Source of the DNA: Lepiota brunneoincarnata
Lineage: Eukaryota > Basidiomycota > Agaricomycetes > Agaricales > Agaricaceae
Length of the DNA: 64,000 nt
Assembly (NCBI GenBank): GCA_023014365.1
Contig: JAEBUN010000006.1
Location: 744,001-808,000 of the forward strand
Direction: 5' to 3'
A model generated the notes under the pieces. The model did not search any database. It worked only from the letters and a program-made list of their open reading frames with translations, and was not told the DNA's origin. The position numbers were made by a program, and so were the translations under genes. This document shows, one piece after another, positions 11,791 through 24,600 of this stretch (within the stretch, counting starts at the first letter, position 1; each line of letters begins with the position of its first letter).

Positions 11791-12583
11791 CCCTGTGGGA
11801 GTTAAGGAAAGTCGACCTGCGACTAATGTCTAGTAATAAGACGAAGGTAAGGGTTGGGAGGAGGTGTACAGGCCATTGTTGGTCTTTTTACTGAACTGCC
11901 ATTGTCCTTCACCTGCTTGCCTATTGTCCTCTCCATTCTTTGTTTTCCAATTCGGGTAATGTGTCACGCGTTATCTGTTTGCGTATACAAACAGAATGCG
12001 TTCAGTGGTTCACTTTCCACGGCTACACGCACGACCCTCAGCAATAATCTCGTTCACGCAGCTGAGTAGAACACTTCCCTCCTTACATCAGATTGCTCCG
12101 TGTGACAGCGAGAAACCCACGCTGTGGTTGTACCCTACGACGATCGTTTTTAAATGTTGAGTAGCACAATAGCAGAGCCCGTCACATCATGTGATATTGT
12201 TAATACTCGAAACGGCCACTTCCGTGCAACTTCTCGAAGGAGAAAAAACAACGATTTGGTTCCATTCCGATGCTTCCCCCGAGAATCTGCACTTTATCAA
12301 CGGAGTCAATCCTATCTCAGAACAATGACTGCCCGTATACCATGTTTCTTTTCATACTGTCATTCCATTTCACCGTCTATGCCCGTAATAAAATTAGGTC
12401 AATTGCGTAGCGAAGTTGACAGAAATAAAGTTCCTTTAGAGTATGCTGTCATCATGCATCATGCATAATAGAGAAAAATCCAGAAGGGAATTGAACAATA
12501 AACAAACCTGAACCCCCCTTCAATCTAGCCTGATGTGTTGTACGCCCTCACACTGTAGGCAGGAGAGGTAAATAAAATTCCTT
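11791..12583. promoter_or_regulatory. PRM1 upstream region with HMG-box-type motifs
   Basis: No gene seen. This 793-base gap separates the PRM1 start from the SEY1 stop. On the minus strand it carries AACAATG (11880-11874) and AACAAAG (11944-11938). Both match the WWCAAWG core used by fungal HMG-box mating regulators, and both lie within 155 bases of the PRM1 start. The motif is short and degenerate, so a function is only suggested. Confidence 0.35.
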
Positions 12584-15551
12584 TCACGACTCGTGTTGTT
12601 CCCGCTGTCGCCGTCTGAACTCGTCCTCGTCATAAAGTTCGCGCATGGGCCTCCCAGGGACAGATGATGTACGCATAGGCTCTGTGAGCACAGGTTGCGA
12701 AAAATGTTCACGCAATTTGGCGGTCGCTTGGGTCTGAATCTAAGAGACGACAATGATACGGGTCAGAGATCCGGTCCCTCAATAATAGATATATAACCTA
12801 CCTCTCCCGCAACAGTTCTCGTGACCTGATACAAAGGTCCTGCTAAACCCAACTGTATGACGACATACCCGGAGGCAAGCGCTAGCAACAGGAGCGTGAA
12901 GTACAATGGGTTGAACAATATCATCATCGCCTCGTTCCACCCAAGTACCACAAGAACCCCATACATCCATGCCGGAATCTGTGCAATGCTAGCAACAGTG
13001 CTCCTCTTTGCCTCGACGTAGTATGCATCTGCGTCTTTGCGGAACTTGGTACTCAGTTCCACTTGTTTGCTGGCGGAAAGGACAATGAGTGAGGACTCAA
13101 AGTCAAACTGGCCTTCACCAGTCAGGGCATCAACAGAGTCGGATGGGAGGTTGAACTCAAGCGAAGAGGTCTTGGGGTTTGATCTCGGAGTAGAGAGGGA
13201 TAAGGTCGAGTGTCTGCCGCGAACCGGTGGATTACTACGTCGTCAATGGCTCAAGTAGACTACTCACCTGTTCTTTGGCTGTCTTGAAAGCACCGTCTAT
13301 ATCGTCGTCGGGCTTCCAGACGCGTGGTACGCCCTGCTCATCATACCTAAACCGTTCCTCAAAATGGCTGCGTAGCTTGCTCAAGAATATGGCATCGGCT
13401 GTCTGTTCATCGACCTTCGCCCTAAATGTTTGCCAGGCGCGCCTGTGAAGGGTTGCAAGAGATGATTCATTTTCCTCATCGGTACAATTGAAACCTAAAG
13501 TACGGCAGTTAGTCGCAGGATAGGAGAGTTTTAACCTCGACGCCGGCTCACTCTTGGCTTTGGACAAGTAGGCGTTCTCAGCTTTTGTGAGCACATCTTT
13601 GAACGCACGCAGGATCTCGTCCCACATATCCTTGGAACCTTTGTTCAATTGCAGTTCTGTGGGCTCCGAAATATACTTCTTGATGTTCCTCTGTCATTGA
13701 GCTCAGTAAGAGAATCATGAGGAAGCTACCATGGGGCTTACCTCAATCTGATTGATCATCTTCTTTGTCTCATCCTTCCTGCACTGGTCCGCAACGCTAC
13801 CGATCTCTCCTCTCAGCAGATCCAACTCATCCTCCCAGACCCAATCTGTGCCCTCAACAAACGCCTCCTTCCCAGCTTTTTCGAACTTGCCTTCCCATGC
13901 AGTCCGCGCCTTGGCAACAACCTCGCCAAAATCATAATTCTCTCCTTTCAGGCCATCAAGAAGCGTTTTCTTGAATTGCACGAGGCAGAACTTGTGCAAA
14001 TTCTTGAGCTGACCAAGGAAGAGTGGTGACAGGGTTGAGTCTAAAGCGGCAACAAGATCGGCGCGTTTTCGAGTATAAACGGCTTTGTGGTATCTTGAAG
14101 CGTCACGATCGTACCGGCCTTCATGGTGAAATGAGTGTTATAACGGATGACGGATGGGAAAGAAGTTACCGAGCGCTTGTGCTCTCCAGCTCCTCATCAT
14201 ACCACCGAGGCCTTCCACTACTTGGCCTGCCTCAATAGGCCGTTTTTGCGATTTGGTTTGTTCGTTGAACTCTGAGAGTGCCAGAGCAGATATCTCGTCA
14301 CAGCGGAACTGGGCGAGCAGCTCTTGTTGTGTTGGCAAGTCCAGATCTTTATTCGACTGGACTTGTTCCTATAATTAGGAGTGTACCGACATCAACATGC
14401 GTCATAGGCGAAGCTCTCGAGTACTCACCCAGATACCCTCCATGTAGAAGGCAACGCCGTCCGCAGGAATACGCTTGTGGTAAGCAGGCTTGAACAAATA
14501 ATTCGAGCTGTCCTTCTCCATGAAACGCTTGCGGAGGGACTGGACCTCAGCTTCGAACTTCTCTGGGGTCAGGATTTTGTGCGGGAGGGTCGTGAACTCG
14601 AGGTCGAAATAGTCGGAAAGCCGCCGGTCCTTGAGATCAGAAGGTTTTGAGAGACCATCCCATATACGTGAGAGATCAGCAGTGAGTGTGGCCTGCAAGT
14701 TGGCGAGGGGTGTGACGCCGAGGTGGTCCCGGATGACGAAAAGGAGAAGGGTTCGACCGCTTGAGCTTTGTAGTTGGCGAGTAAGTTGTTAGTTGATGAA
14801 GCAGATGGGTTGTGCAATACAGCACATACCTCCCCTTTCCGAATAGGCCTAAGTTCACTTCAAACACAGTTTTAAGGAGACCCATGTTTGCCCCATTATA
14901 CAAGCCAACCTGATGCTCCCACATGTTGACGATGAGGATCTCGGAAGAGGCAAGAGAAAACAGAGCAGATTTCCGCTCAAAATCTTGATCCTCGCCTCGC
15001 TCGCGCCCATCTGTGCCCTCAACGTCCATAACCATTGCGTTCATGTTCTTGCCCCGGCACATCCAAATACCTATTCCCAGAATATATCAGAAAGAGCGGT
15101 GTATCATGCAAATTTGGTGTACCCTTGGTTGTCTGCTGCCGGTTCGACTCACTCATGACATCGAATGTCGTACCAAACAACCTGTTGAGTAGTGTACCTA
15201 ATCCCAAGTTCAGTCCGACGCCCTCTACGTTACTCGCAAGTAACTCACTCTTTCCAGTAGACTGCGAGCCAAACACGGCTACAATGTCATAGTCAAAGCC
15301 TGCATCCCGGAGACCCCATCGTTCGACTTGTTTGCTCAAGTCGGGACTGTCAGTCAAGAGGGAAAGCTTTTCAGAGTTACTATGGCGTTATTAGTGAGGA
15401 TGACTTACGTGAATCTCTTCTCGTCGTCTATAATCTGGATTCGGTTGGCGGCTCCGTCCGTCAGAGGAGTATGACCGTTTGTCTGCGATGCGCCAGCATT
15501 GCCGTTGGGCTGTGGCTTAAGTCGAGTGCCTGCTAATTCGTTTGATGCCAT
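12584..15551 (-). CDS. SEY1: Sey1, atlastin/RHD3-type ER-fusion GTPase
   Basis: About 790 residues in many exons. Sey1 is a dynamin-like GTPase of the ER membrane that drives homotypic ER fusion and keeps the tubular network. The GTPase domain shows the P-loop GSQSTGKS (about 15275), split from '[14 protein letters not shown]' by an intron. Next come 'RQQTTKG' with the switch I Thr and '[20 protein letters not shown]' (15030-14975), the G3 region typical of RHD3 proteins. The long helical middle domain follows (about 13235-14700). Near the C-terminus sits the hairpin of two membrane segments '[19 protein letters not shown]' and '[20 protein letters not shown]' (12960-12850). The Arg/Glu-rich tail of about 50 residues would face the cytosol. 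The chosen start, [10 protein letters not shown], is followed by a short disordered leader as in other Sey1 proteins. The stop is TGA at 12584-12586. Confidence 0.94.
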
Positions 15552-16252
15552 GAAGTGTGGCAATTAAGTCTGGAATACGTTCAACAATTAGGATAAAGGT
15601 ACAAAGCAGGGGAAGCTGGAGGGTGGAGCAGTGGAGGTCAACACTGAAAGTGGTGGAGTGCCCAAAGTAGTTGTTACAAGTCGCCACGTGGTGTTGATCC
15701 CTTGGAAAGACCTGCTGCCAAAAACAATGCTTTAGGTTCACAATTTCAGTGGACGTTCACGTTTCATTCAATGCTTATAAGATTACATATGTGAGACGAC
15801 CACCGGGCCCCAAGACTGCACCAACCGTCTATGGCTCACTTTCCCATTGCCACCCCGTGCAACCTCGTGTAACGCGCATTTCTGCAGCATCATTCGAAAA
15901 TTAAGAGCCGCCTCCGGAGAGCTTAGCGTGGTTTCCTGCCTTCCGGAAGGTTTGTGAGGGCCAGTGGCTGAATATTTTTTGCGGTCAGAACTTAAATATC
16001 CTACCCAAGAAGACTTTAGAGTTGTTCCCATGTCGTAGGCTGACCGCCTCCGTCGCGCCCAAGATAGGCACTCCACTCCGCTAGTTATTCCGCTACTACG
16101 GCGTTCCGTCGAACAGCTCTTCCCTGCTATCGCGAACTGTGATGGGAAACTGACACGAAGGGAAGGAGTTCGGCTCTGACAGGATCTCACGCCCTGCTGA
16201 ACACCCTCAGAACGCTATTACCTCACTCCGTATTTATATTTCACCAGTGCCC
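15552..16252. other. Divergent intergenic region between SEY1 and AACS
   Basis: About 700 bases between the divergent starts of SEY1 and the acetoacetyl-CoA synthetase gene. It holds a CCACGTGG palindrome at 15684-15691, about 135 bases before the SEY1 ATG. Open frames here, such as one at 15783-16190 on the minus strand, have no recognisable content. I see no RNA gene. Confidence 0.45.
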
Positions 16253-19115
16253 ATGGCGTGCCCCACTCCTAAGTCTCAAGAAATGGACCTCGTACTTCTC
16301 CAGGTCCAAGCGCTTGTGGGCACCCTGCAATCCGGGGTTCACGGACGCCGACATCCTTCGCCGACTGATCAACCGGAAACATAATTTGAACCTCCGTAAG
16401 CACTAACCACCTGGGAGCTTGTTATCCCTGGTAATAGACGCCAACGGGCATTCCAGGTGGCTACCACGACCTGCATAGGTACTCTGTTGAACGAGATGAC
16501 TTCTGGATAGACTTGTGGGAGCACCTTGGCATTATCAGTTCCATACCCCCTCGAAAGGTACGGAACAGTTTGACTTTGGCATTTCAGGAGTTTGCCATAT
16601 TCAGGAATATGTACTTGTAGGATCGGATAACCATACCAGGAAAACTTAAGGAAATCCCCGTTTGGTTTCCAGAGGCCAGGTTAAACTATGCAGAAAACCT
16701 GCTCTGGCGCAAAGACGACGCCGTCGCAATCACTGCTGCGGGGGAGTCAGGCGTAATAGAGAATTACACTTTTCGAGAGCTCCGCGAGATGGTTAAGAAA
16801 ATGGCCTCTGCTCTTAGAGCATCCGGACTTCAGGTCGGAGACAGAGTAGCTGGTGAGCCTTGTGAACAGGACCCCTGTAACATCCAAAACCTCATTCGGT
16901 ACCACAGGTATCGTGACGAACTCGATCCACGCGGTCGTAGTCGCCTTGGCAGTAGCGGGTGTTGGCGGCATATTCTCCAGCACGGCGACGGATATGGGTG
17001 TCGCGGTGAGTAGGGCGGACAACATAAACTGTCGATTATCCCACCGAATACCTGGCAGGGCATCTTGGATAGATACCGCCAGATTCAGCCCAAGTTCATT
17101 TTCACCGAAACAGAGGTGAATTACTCGGGAAAGCATATCGATCTTGCCGCAAAATTTAGAGAGGTTGTTCAAGACCTCAGTGGACGAGGCCTACAGAAAG
17201 CCATCCTCCTCCCCAGCCGCATCACTGGTAAAGAATCTGTGCTAAAGGATCTCCCCAACAGGTGCGCATTCTCCCAGGAACAGTCAGGTGTTTCATTGCA
17301 GTGTTGATAGGGTTTTAGCTTGACCCTGTCTAAGTTCCTACAAGTTGGTGATGACCGCGAACTCCAGTTTGAGCAACTGCCGTTCAACCAGCCTCTGTAC
17401 ATTCTCTATAGCTCAGGAACCTCCGGCAAGCCCAAATGTATTGTGCACTCAGCTGGTGTATGTACCTATTCAGCAGCCTTGAATAGCGAAACTCAAGAAG
17501 CGGAGGATGCAGGGCGTCTTGCTTCAGACCAAGAAAGATATCCAGGTTGGCTTTGACTTGACTTTAAATGACACATACTTCCAGTATACAACAGTGCGTA
17601 TTGGTTACCTATCTATAACGCATGCTTGAGTTTGATCCTTATTCCACAGACGGGATGGATGATGTGGACATTCATGCTTGCTGGACTTTCCGTCGGTGCC
17701 CGCCTCATCTTATACGATGGCTCCCCCTTCTATCCTGACGTCAATGCTTACCTGAGATTTATTGACACCCAACAGTGAGCCCAAATACCCTCACCTGCTT
17801 GAACGCACTGAGATTGTGCAGTGTTTCTCTTGTGGGCACGAGCCCCCGTTTCTTGGCAGAAATTCAAGGTCGGGGTATTGAACCGCGTACATCTCCTATT
17901 TAGTGACATCCTCGCCCCTTACTCAAAATCCATATCTCGCTAGTTCGATTAGGCAAATTTGAAGGTCTACGCAGAATCGCATGCACTGGTGCTGTATTGA
18001 CGCCCCCCTTGTTCGAATGGACGCAATACGCTTTTGGGGAGAAGGTGCATCTCGTTTCCACGAGCGGAGGAACAGACGTATGCGCCGCCTGTGCGTATGA
18101 CGATCGGATCTCGAACAGAGAATGAGAATTTTGACCATAACACCGATAGTTGTTACAGGTTCAGCCATGCTCCCTGTTTATGTTGGAGGTGAGCACCGCC
18201 CACCAGAGCCCACCAGTGACCTGTGTCACAAACGCCCCTGCTAACTCCATCCGTACAGAAATCCAGTGCAAGGGCCTTGGTCTCAGTGTGGAAGTGTTCG
18301 ACCCAGAGGGCAACAATATCGAGCACACCGGGAAGCCCGGGGAGTTAGTCTGTACCAAACCCCATCCTTCTCTCCCTCTCTGTTTCTGGGGTGATGAATC
18401 AGGGCAGAAGCTATATGATTCTTATTTCAGCATGTACCCTGGTATGCAAAACACTTCCTCCATTTCACCTCTTTTGTTGAACAGAGTCATGCGCAGGGAT
18501 TTGGAGACAGGGAGATTTCATGGTTGTTAATCCAAAGACGAAAGGAATCATGATCCTTGGACGAAGGTATTTCTTTGACTCGCTTTCTTCCTTCTGACGC
18601 ACTATTCCGAACACACCCTTAGCGATGGTGTCCTCAACCCAAGTGGAGTTCCGTTTCGGATCTGGGGAAATCTATACGGTCCTCGAACAATTGTCGTCTG
18701 TCATTGAAGACTCCCTCTGCATCGGCCAGAGACGCCCAAATGACAACGATGAACGGGTGCTTCTGTTCTTGAAGATGCGGGAGGGTCACAGGCTCACTCC
18801 CCAGCTGGAGGCACAAATTCGAGATGCTATCAGGTCGGCGTTGAGTGCCAGGCACGTGCCTGCGTACGTTTTTGAGATCGAGGAGATTCCGGTGGGTTTT
18901 GTTTCATCTCCAAGGGCTTATTTGAGGGGATCCTGATTCACATGTGTTCTTAGTACACTGTAAATGGGAAGAAGATTGAGATTGCGGTTAAGCAAATTGT
19001 GTCTGGATCAAATCTGCAGCCCAGTGGAACGGTAGCAAATCCTGATTCGCTGAAGTTGTACTACAAGTTCAGGGACATTGAAAAAATGTTGAACACGGCA
19101 AAAGTAAAGCTTTGA
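16253..19115 (+). CDS. Acetoacetyl-CoA synthetase
   Basis: About 650 residues in roughly ten exons, of the ANL (AMP-forming) superfamily. The enzyme joins acetoacetate to CoA using ATP, giving acetoacetyl-CoA in the cytosol for sterol and lipid synthesis or ketone-body use. It is identified by 'HDLHRYSVERDDFW', 'PVWFPEARLNYAENLLWRK', the P-loop-like 'YSSGTSGKPKCIVHSAG', 'TTGWMMWTFMLAGLSVGARL' with 'LYDGSPFYPD', 'STSGGTDV', and the C-terminal 'TVNGKKIEIAVKQIVSG' with the conserved acylation-loop Lys. The acetoacetate-specific layout separates it from acetyl-CoA synthetase. The N-terminus is problematic. ATG 16253 gives MACPTPKSQE, but the family-like 'KRLWAPCNPGFTDADILRRL' from 16308 lies in another frame with no room for an intron. 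This suggests a one-base indel or a missed upstream exon. The stop is TGA at 19113-19115. Confidence 0.9.
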
Positions 19116-21632
19116 TAATGTTGTTCCGTTGCTACAAGCCCATCATGTGTGTATGTATGCACCCACTATTTACCTGATACCGGTTCATATCGCGGTGCAT
19201 CGGGGAGCCGTTGCCCCTGTTCGGCTAGATTGTGCTGAGATACCGTAGTATAGTATTGTGAGAGCTCTAGATTCTTCTGGAAGCGGTCTAGTTGGCTGGA
19301 CAGTAAACGCCGAGTCGATGGCATGGCAGCCACCAGGGAGACAGTCCAAGGAAACGGATAACTTTCCCCGTCCGACGTACGGGCCATCTGACTAGGGGAA
19401 ATTAAAATAATATATCGTTGCGGTTCAGGTTGACCGTCCGTGACCACGGTTTTTTTCCCGCGATTTTTTCGCATTTTTTGACATCAGCGATCCTCTGCTC
19501 AGAGCTCGTCCGAACAGGCCGGAAGGCCCCAAGTTCCAATATTCCAATCATAACAGTGGAAGACTCGTGATTTCGATATCAACGGAGGGAGGGCCGCGGA
19601 GTTGGGAATAGAGATGAATTGCCAGTGACGTTCCTGAACGGAATTGGAGTATCAATTCAGAGCCGCCGCCTTGCTACATAATTGCTGGATTATTTATAGC
19701 CCCGTTGTCAAATGCATTCAATTTGTGACCTTGTAGATAATGTTGTCTGTCGTTAGTTGCGCTGTCTGGGCAACTGGGCTGATCAAATGACGGAAGGGTC
19801 TTCCAGGGTAATGAGGAGAAGATCCTGCAGCTGACGGAAGGTCACTATCTGCCTGCGGCGTTGCAAGAGACACCTCCTGGTTGCTGCGGTTGGCCAAAGT
19901 GTGCCTTAATCCTTGTAGTACTACCGCGGATATTGCCCGGTAAGTATAGTCACCGAGTGGTTGTGGGTGGGTGGGAACCCTGAAACATTACTTATACGCG
20001 AGAGCTGCGTAAACCCCCCATGTGTGACAAAGCCACTGGCTCGAACCGTTTTGTTTTGAGGATAATCCAACTGGTCAGAGCCAACTGTTCCTGTCTTCCC
20101 GTAGTTCCGCAAAGACATCGAGGGTGATCTGCGTTTCCTACTTAGTTGACACTGTTACCGTCGGCTGTGAATCTAATTTGGCTGGCATGGATACGTGCCA
20201 GGGGATATTCACGTACTAATAAGCTCGCTGCGCAATGACGCGAGACCATCTCCTGAGGCTTCAGCAGGGTCGTGCAGTGTCAAGTTTGATATTTACGGCG
20301 GGTTGATCGACGGTGCGAGTAGGACAATAATAGAACTGTACGTGAGTTTCGAATCTATACGGACTCCGGAGTACGGGAGCGAGTGCCTTGTGCTCCTTAT
20401 CAGGTGCGTTGATAAGTGTCTGCGCAAGCTACGGAGTAAGGGGAAGGGGGACCAGGGTTCGAGGTGTTACAGCGGGAGTGTCGAATCTTTGGCTGAACCC
20501 TGTATATACATAGCAAGCGCACGTTAACGTGTCGCGTGAACCAAAAGAAACTTGAAGGAAATGAGTCGGAAGCGATTTCGGTGTCAATTAGTATAGGGTT
20601 GAAAGTGGAACTTGTCGTCCGGTGGTGGAGAGCCGAGTTTCGTCGATTTGAGGAATTGCATCCGTCAACTGGTTGTCAGAGGAGGCGGAATTAGGCAATT
20701 AACTTACCTCTATGTACTGTATGTACAACAATAACGACAACCGTATTAAATAGATTCTCAATATGTGGAAGTTGCTTACAGGACGTTGTGTTGTGAACGG
20801 AGGCTGGATTTCGCATTCGGCCGGTTGACTGTAGTGAAAGGATCTTCTTGGCAATGGAACGACCAGGCCGCGGGATATGGTAACAAATTTGAACAGGACC
20901 GGTGCGGTAGCGAACTTTTGACATGGCAAGTGTGACAGCGGACGGGTTTTGGGGGTGTAACCCAATACTTATCTCCCTTGAGCTGATTGTCTGATCTTAA
21001 GGGTCTCGGCTGGCCTGAGGCTGGTTTGACGGGAACGTTGCCAAAAACATGAGGGGGAGGGTGTGGGCTCGTGCAGAATAATGTCCATAGGGCATTAAGT
21101 GCGTGGAATTTGAGGAGGGAAAATTATGTGATTGAAGCAAAAACTCAGATCAAAATGCGGACGCGACCGAACAAGACATGCGTCGTGCCGAAGTGTGCCT
21201 GACCACGACCTGGGGAGTGGCCATTGTTGCTACCCGCGTTTATCCGCCGATCTAGAGTTGCGAGGACATATGTGTACAGTATAGGGGTTAGAGGGGACAT
21301 GGGCGGGTATTTTTTCTTCTTTTTGTACAGCTGTTGCACTATCCCAAGTGCAGTGAGAGGATCATGGAGAATCGCAGCGGCCACGATAGAAGAGAACTAT
21401 CTAGCGAATTAGTGACATGTTGTGTCAACGGAGGAGGTGATTGCCGGTTCGACACCCGATGTTGCCACGCGGGTAAAAGCCACGTGGGCTCACGCGAGTG
21501 GTAACTAGCGTAACGTCACATCGATACCCTCCGTGACCATTCTGTCCCTTGTACTCTGCTGGGCCTTGATCCCCGATTCTCTGTCTGTATCTTCATTATC
21601 GCTCTCCTCCCTCTTCCTGCTTTTTGAGTCGT
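19116..21632. other. Long gene-poor region
   Basis: About 2.5 kb between acetoacetyl-CoA synthetase and the large orphan gene. Only short overlapping open frames occur (longest about 110 codons, at 20195-20527), none with recognisable content. No tRNA, transposase remnant or long repeat was seen by eye. A CACGTG core at 21481-21486, within GCCACGTGGGC, lies about 200 bases before the next start codon. An unrecognised non-coding RNA cannot be excluded. Confidence 0.45.
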
Positions 21633-21640
21633 TATATATA
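21633..21640 (+). promoter_or_regulatory. TATA box of the large orphan gene
   Basis: TATATATA lies 42 bases before the ATG at 21682, with pyrimidine-rich sequence around it. This suggests a short 5' leader and supports the chosen start. Confidence 0.5.
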
Positions 21641-21681
21641 CCCTCTGAGCATATCCTCTGTTCTTTCAAAACACAGTTCCA

Positions 21682-24600
21682 ATGCCATTCTGGAAGAAAG
21701 GATCGAAAGGCAAAGATAGAGATAGTTCTTCAGCATCAGAGAGTGGCGACTCACCCACCTCAACCTCGGCAAGTTCTGACGACGCAACCCATCTCATCTT
21801 ATGCTCACTCCGATGTCTAGTCACCGCAATCCCAGATACCCGGCCCACCCGAAACCAACCACTCTGGCCAACCATCCTCATCACGTCGCAACGAGCGAGA
21901 TCATCCGGCTCCTGCGGTGGGAGCACCAACTGTTAGTACATATGACAACTACGATGTTGCCGGAAGGCCTGTTCAGTGCGTTTTATATGCTATTCACAAC
22001 CCTTCACGTTCGCTAGATTTGTTTTGTCCTCATAGGCCAATGGCTGCTTTGGATTACCAACCCCCAGAACATCGCGGACTACCCCCACCCTCTACATCAT
22101 CTAAAAGGATTTATAACATGCGAGGGCCAGCTCCACGCAATAATTACCCTGATTTGTATACCCGAAACGCACTCGACACATTCAAGTTTGGCTCCCCCAG
22201 CATTACCACAATGACAGATACATCTTCACAAGTGGACCCCTTATCCTCTGAGGAAGAATTCAACCACCCTGGAGCTGATACCACTCCTCGTCCTTCGCTT
22301 GCTATCCATCCCGAAGGTATTTATGAGTATTCACTGCCAGTTGCGAGACTCACCTGACAAACTCTTCTCAGCCAATCATCGATCTGTTCGAAGTGATTCA
22401 TCCTCTACCCACACTTTCGGAATGAGGTCACCTGCGTCGACTTCTACATCTTCTCTCGTGAACCTTAGTGGAAATGATCAGTCCGCGAACTGAGCAGCAG
22501 GAGGCGTCCCAGGATCAGCCGGTGACCGATGCACCTCGCCTACGGTATCATCCTCCCCCATATCTCGATTCTATGTATGCCTCCAGCTCCCTGAGCACCT
22601 CCTCCACTCGAGAAGAAGATTACTATTTTGACGAAGACGACTTCTCAGAACCTGAAATCGATGTCAGTTCTGCGCGTCCCGACGATGCTGGCTCCTATGA
22701 TCAATCATACTGGGATCCGCCATCGGATCAAGATAGTTTCATTGCTGCATACCTGTCCAATCGAAGAGGCAGCAATCCTATCCCAATACCAGGAGTCCAG
22801 CAGGATGGACATCATGGTCGTGACAGGGAGGATAGCGTGGCTACTCTCAGATATCCGACCACCAGTGCACCCGGACCATCTACTATGGCTGCAAATCCCC
22901 AGGCCGCTGCCCCTAACGCGGTTTCTCTCCCAGAAAATGGCATTGATTGGGATCAGAGGAGGAGGGCTATACAGGATTGGGCCGAACCTCCTATGAGGAC
23001 TGGATTGCATCCACCTATTCACGCTATTGACTATGCCTCAATTTCCTTGCGGAATGGGACATGGCCTTCTGCCGGGCCTTCCACTCGGGCTGAAGGCGAT
23101 AACTTGACCTTGGACTTCGATAAGTCAGAATGGGAAAACTTAGCCTATGGTATCAAAGGTGGTGCTGACCTCGGAAATGTCCATGCTGCACTTGAAAATG
23201 AGTCCAGTGGTCCCAATATCTTCCGGTCACTTTTTGCCAATGATGCCCCAAGACGACCCAGCATCGCATCGACAGTCAATGACACATTCCACAAACACGC
23301 ACTGGCCTTCAAGACCGGTCATGACTGGTCGTTTCATAAGGACAAGGCTGACGGCCCTACTCCTGGCAGGAGGAGACGCCCTATTTTTGTCCCCTTCAAC
23401 GAGCGGTCTCTGAGCAAGGGACCCCCCTGGAGAGGGATGGCCATCGGAGCAACAGAATACTGGAGAAACGAGATCACTGGGGTATATAAGGTTGAACGCC
23501 TGGAGATACATGGTAAGTGGTTTTTCGTTTCGGTGCTGGGTTTCTAGCTAAGGTGCCTTCCCTAATCAGCTAGCGAAAATAGGGCACCTCAGCAGCGTCT
23601 ATCGATTCATCATCACCGTGATGGGTCGCGCCACCCTCAGCGACCCATTCCTGGACTTCCTTACGATCCTCATAATGGGCCGACTGCCACGGTTCATAAA
23701 CATTCGAAAGCGGCGGCATTCTCATTGAGTCGTCACTACCGGGACAAATCTCAGCAATCTAAAGCCATCGACCGTCGAGGGACGTCTCGAGCACAACCTC
23801 TACGGAATGCTGTATATATTAATGGCAAGAAGACTGCAATGATTCTTTTAGCGCCTCGTAAAGTGCAGGAGGCCTACACAAGTACCACAACCACGCGGAA
23901 GCTCGAGTCCCATGGCTTACTAGATGATACACCTAGAAGTCGTGACGCCGACCGCCGTCAGAAACTAGTAGAGAAGGAAGAAAGGTTAAGGGAGAAACTG
24001 AGGAGTAAGGAGAGAGCGAAACTTGAGAAGGAGCGGAGGGCCGCGGAAGAGAGGGCGAGGAAAGACAAAGGGAAAGGGAAGGCTCTTAGGTCCCAGGATT
24101 CGACGGTTGCATCCGACGTCGAGACTGGGATTGTCAAATCTTGGTACGAATAGCTCCCCCTCCCAACCTACGTCTGCTATCCTCGTCGACTCCTCCGGCC
24201 CCCCTCACGTCAGAATCAAGTCCCAACACTTCCTTCAAATGCCAGAGTGCCAGCATCACCAGGGCCCAGTGCTTCTTCATCTTCTAATATTGGAGCCTCG
24301 ACATCTCAAGGATCAAGTACTTCCTCAAACTCGAACATTGCTGCAACAGTGTTACAAACTCGCAGCATCTCCTCATCTTCGAGTCTTACAGTACCAGGCG
24401 TCGAGTCGAAGTGTCTCCTCACCCCCTGAATACGGTACCGTCAACGTCCAGGGAACCGAATATGTCATCATCCTCTGGTGCACTTTCGGAAGCAAGGAAT
24501 GGTCTATCGTCGCGGCTCGTTGCACCGCCGCTGCAGCCCTCTGACAGAAATATACCGTCAGAACACACTCTAGGTGAATCCAGGTGACGCATATCCGTGG

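Noticed and set aside
15783..16190. A 135-codon minus-strand frame between SEY1 and AACS
   Set aside because: Arg/Ser-rich with no motif, inside a divergent promoter region. Most likely a chance frame.
20195..20527. A 110-codon plus-strand frame in the long gap
   Set aside because: No recognisable domain, no promoter elements, and no splice continuation to either side.
21420..21490. GGTTCGACACCCG, like a tRNA T arm
   Set aside because: No matching D arm, anticodon arm or acceptor stem nearby.
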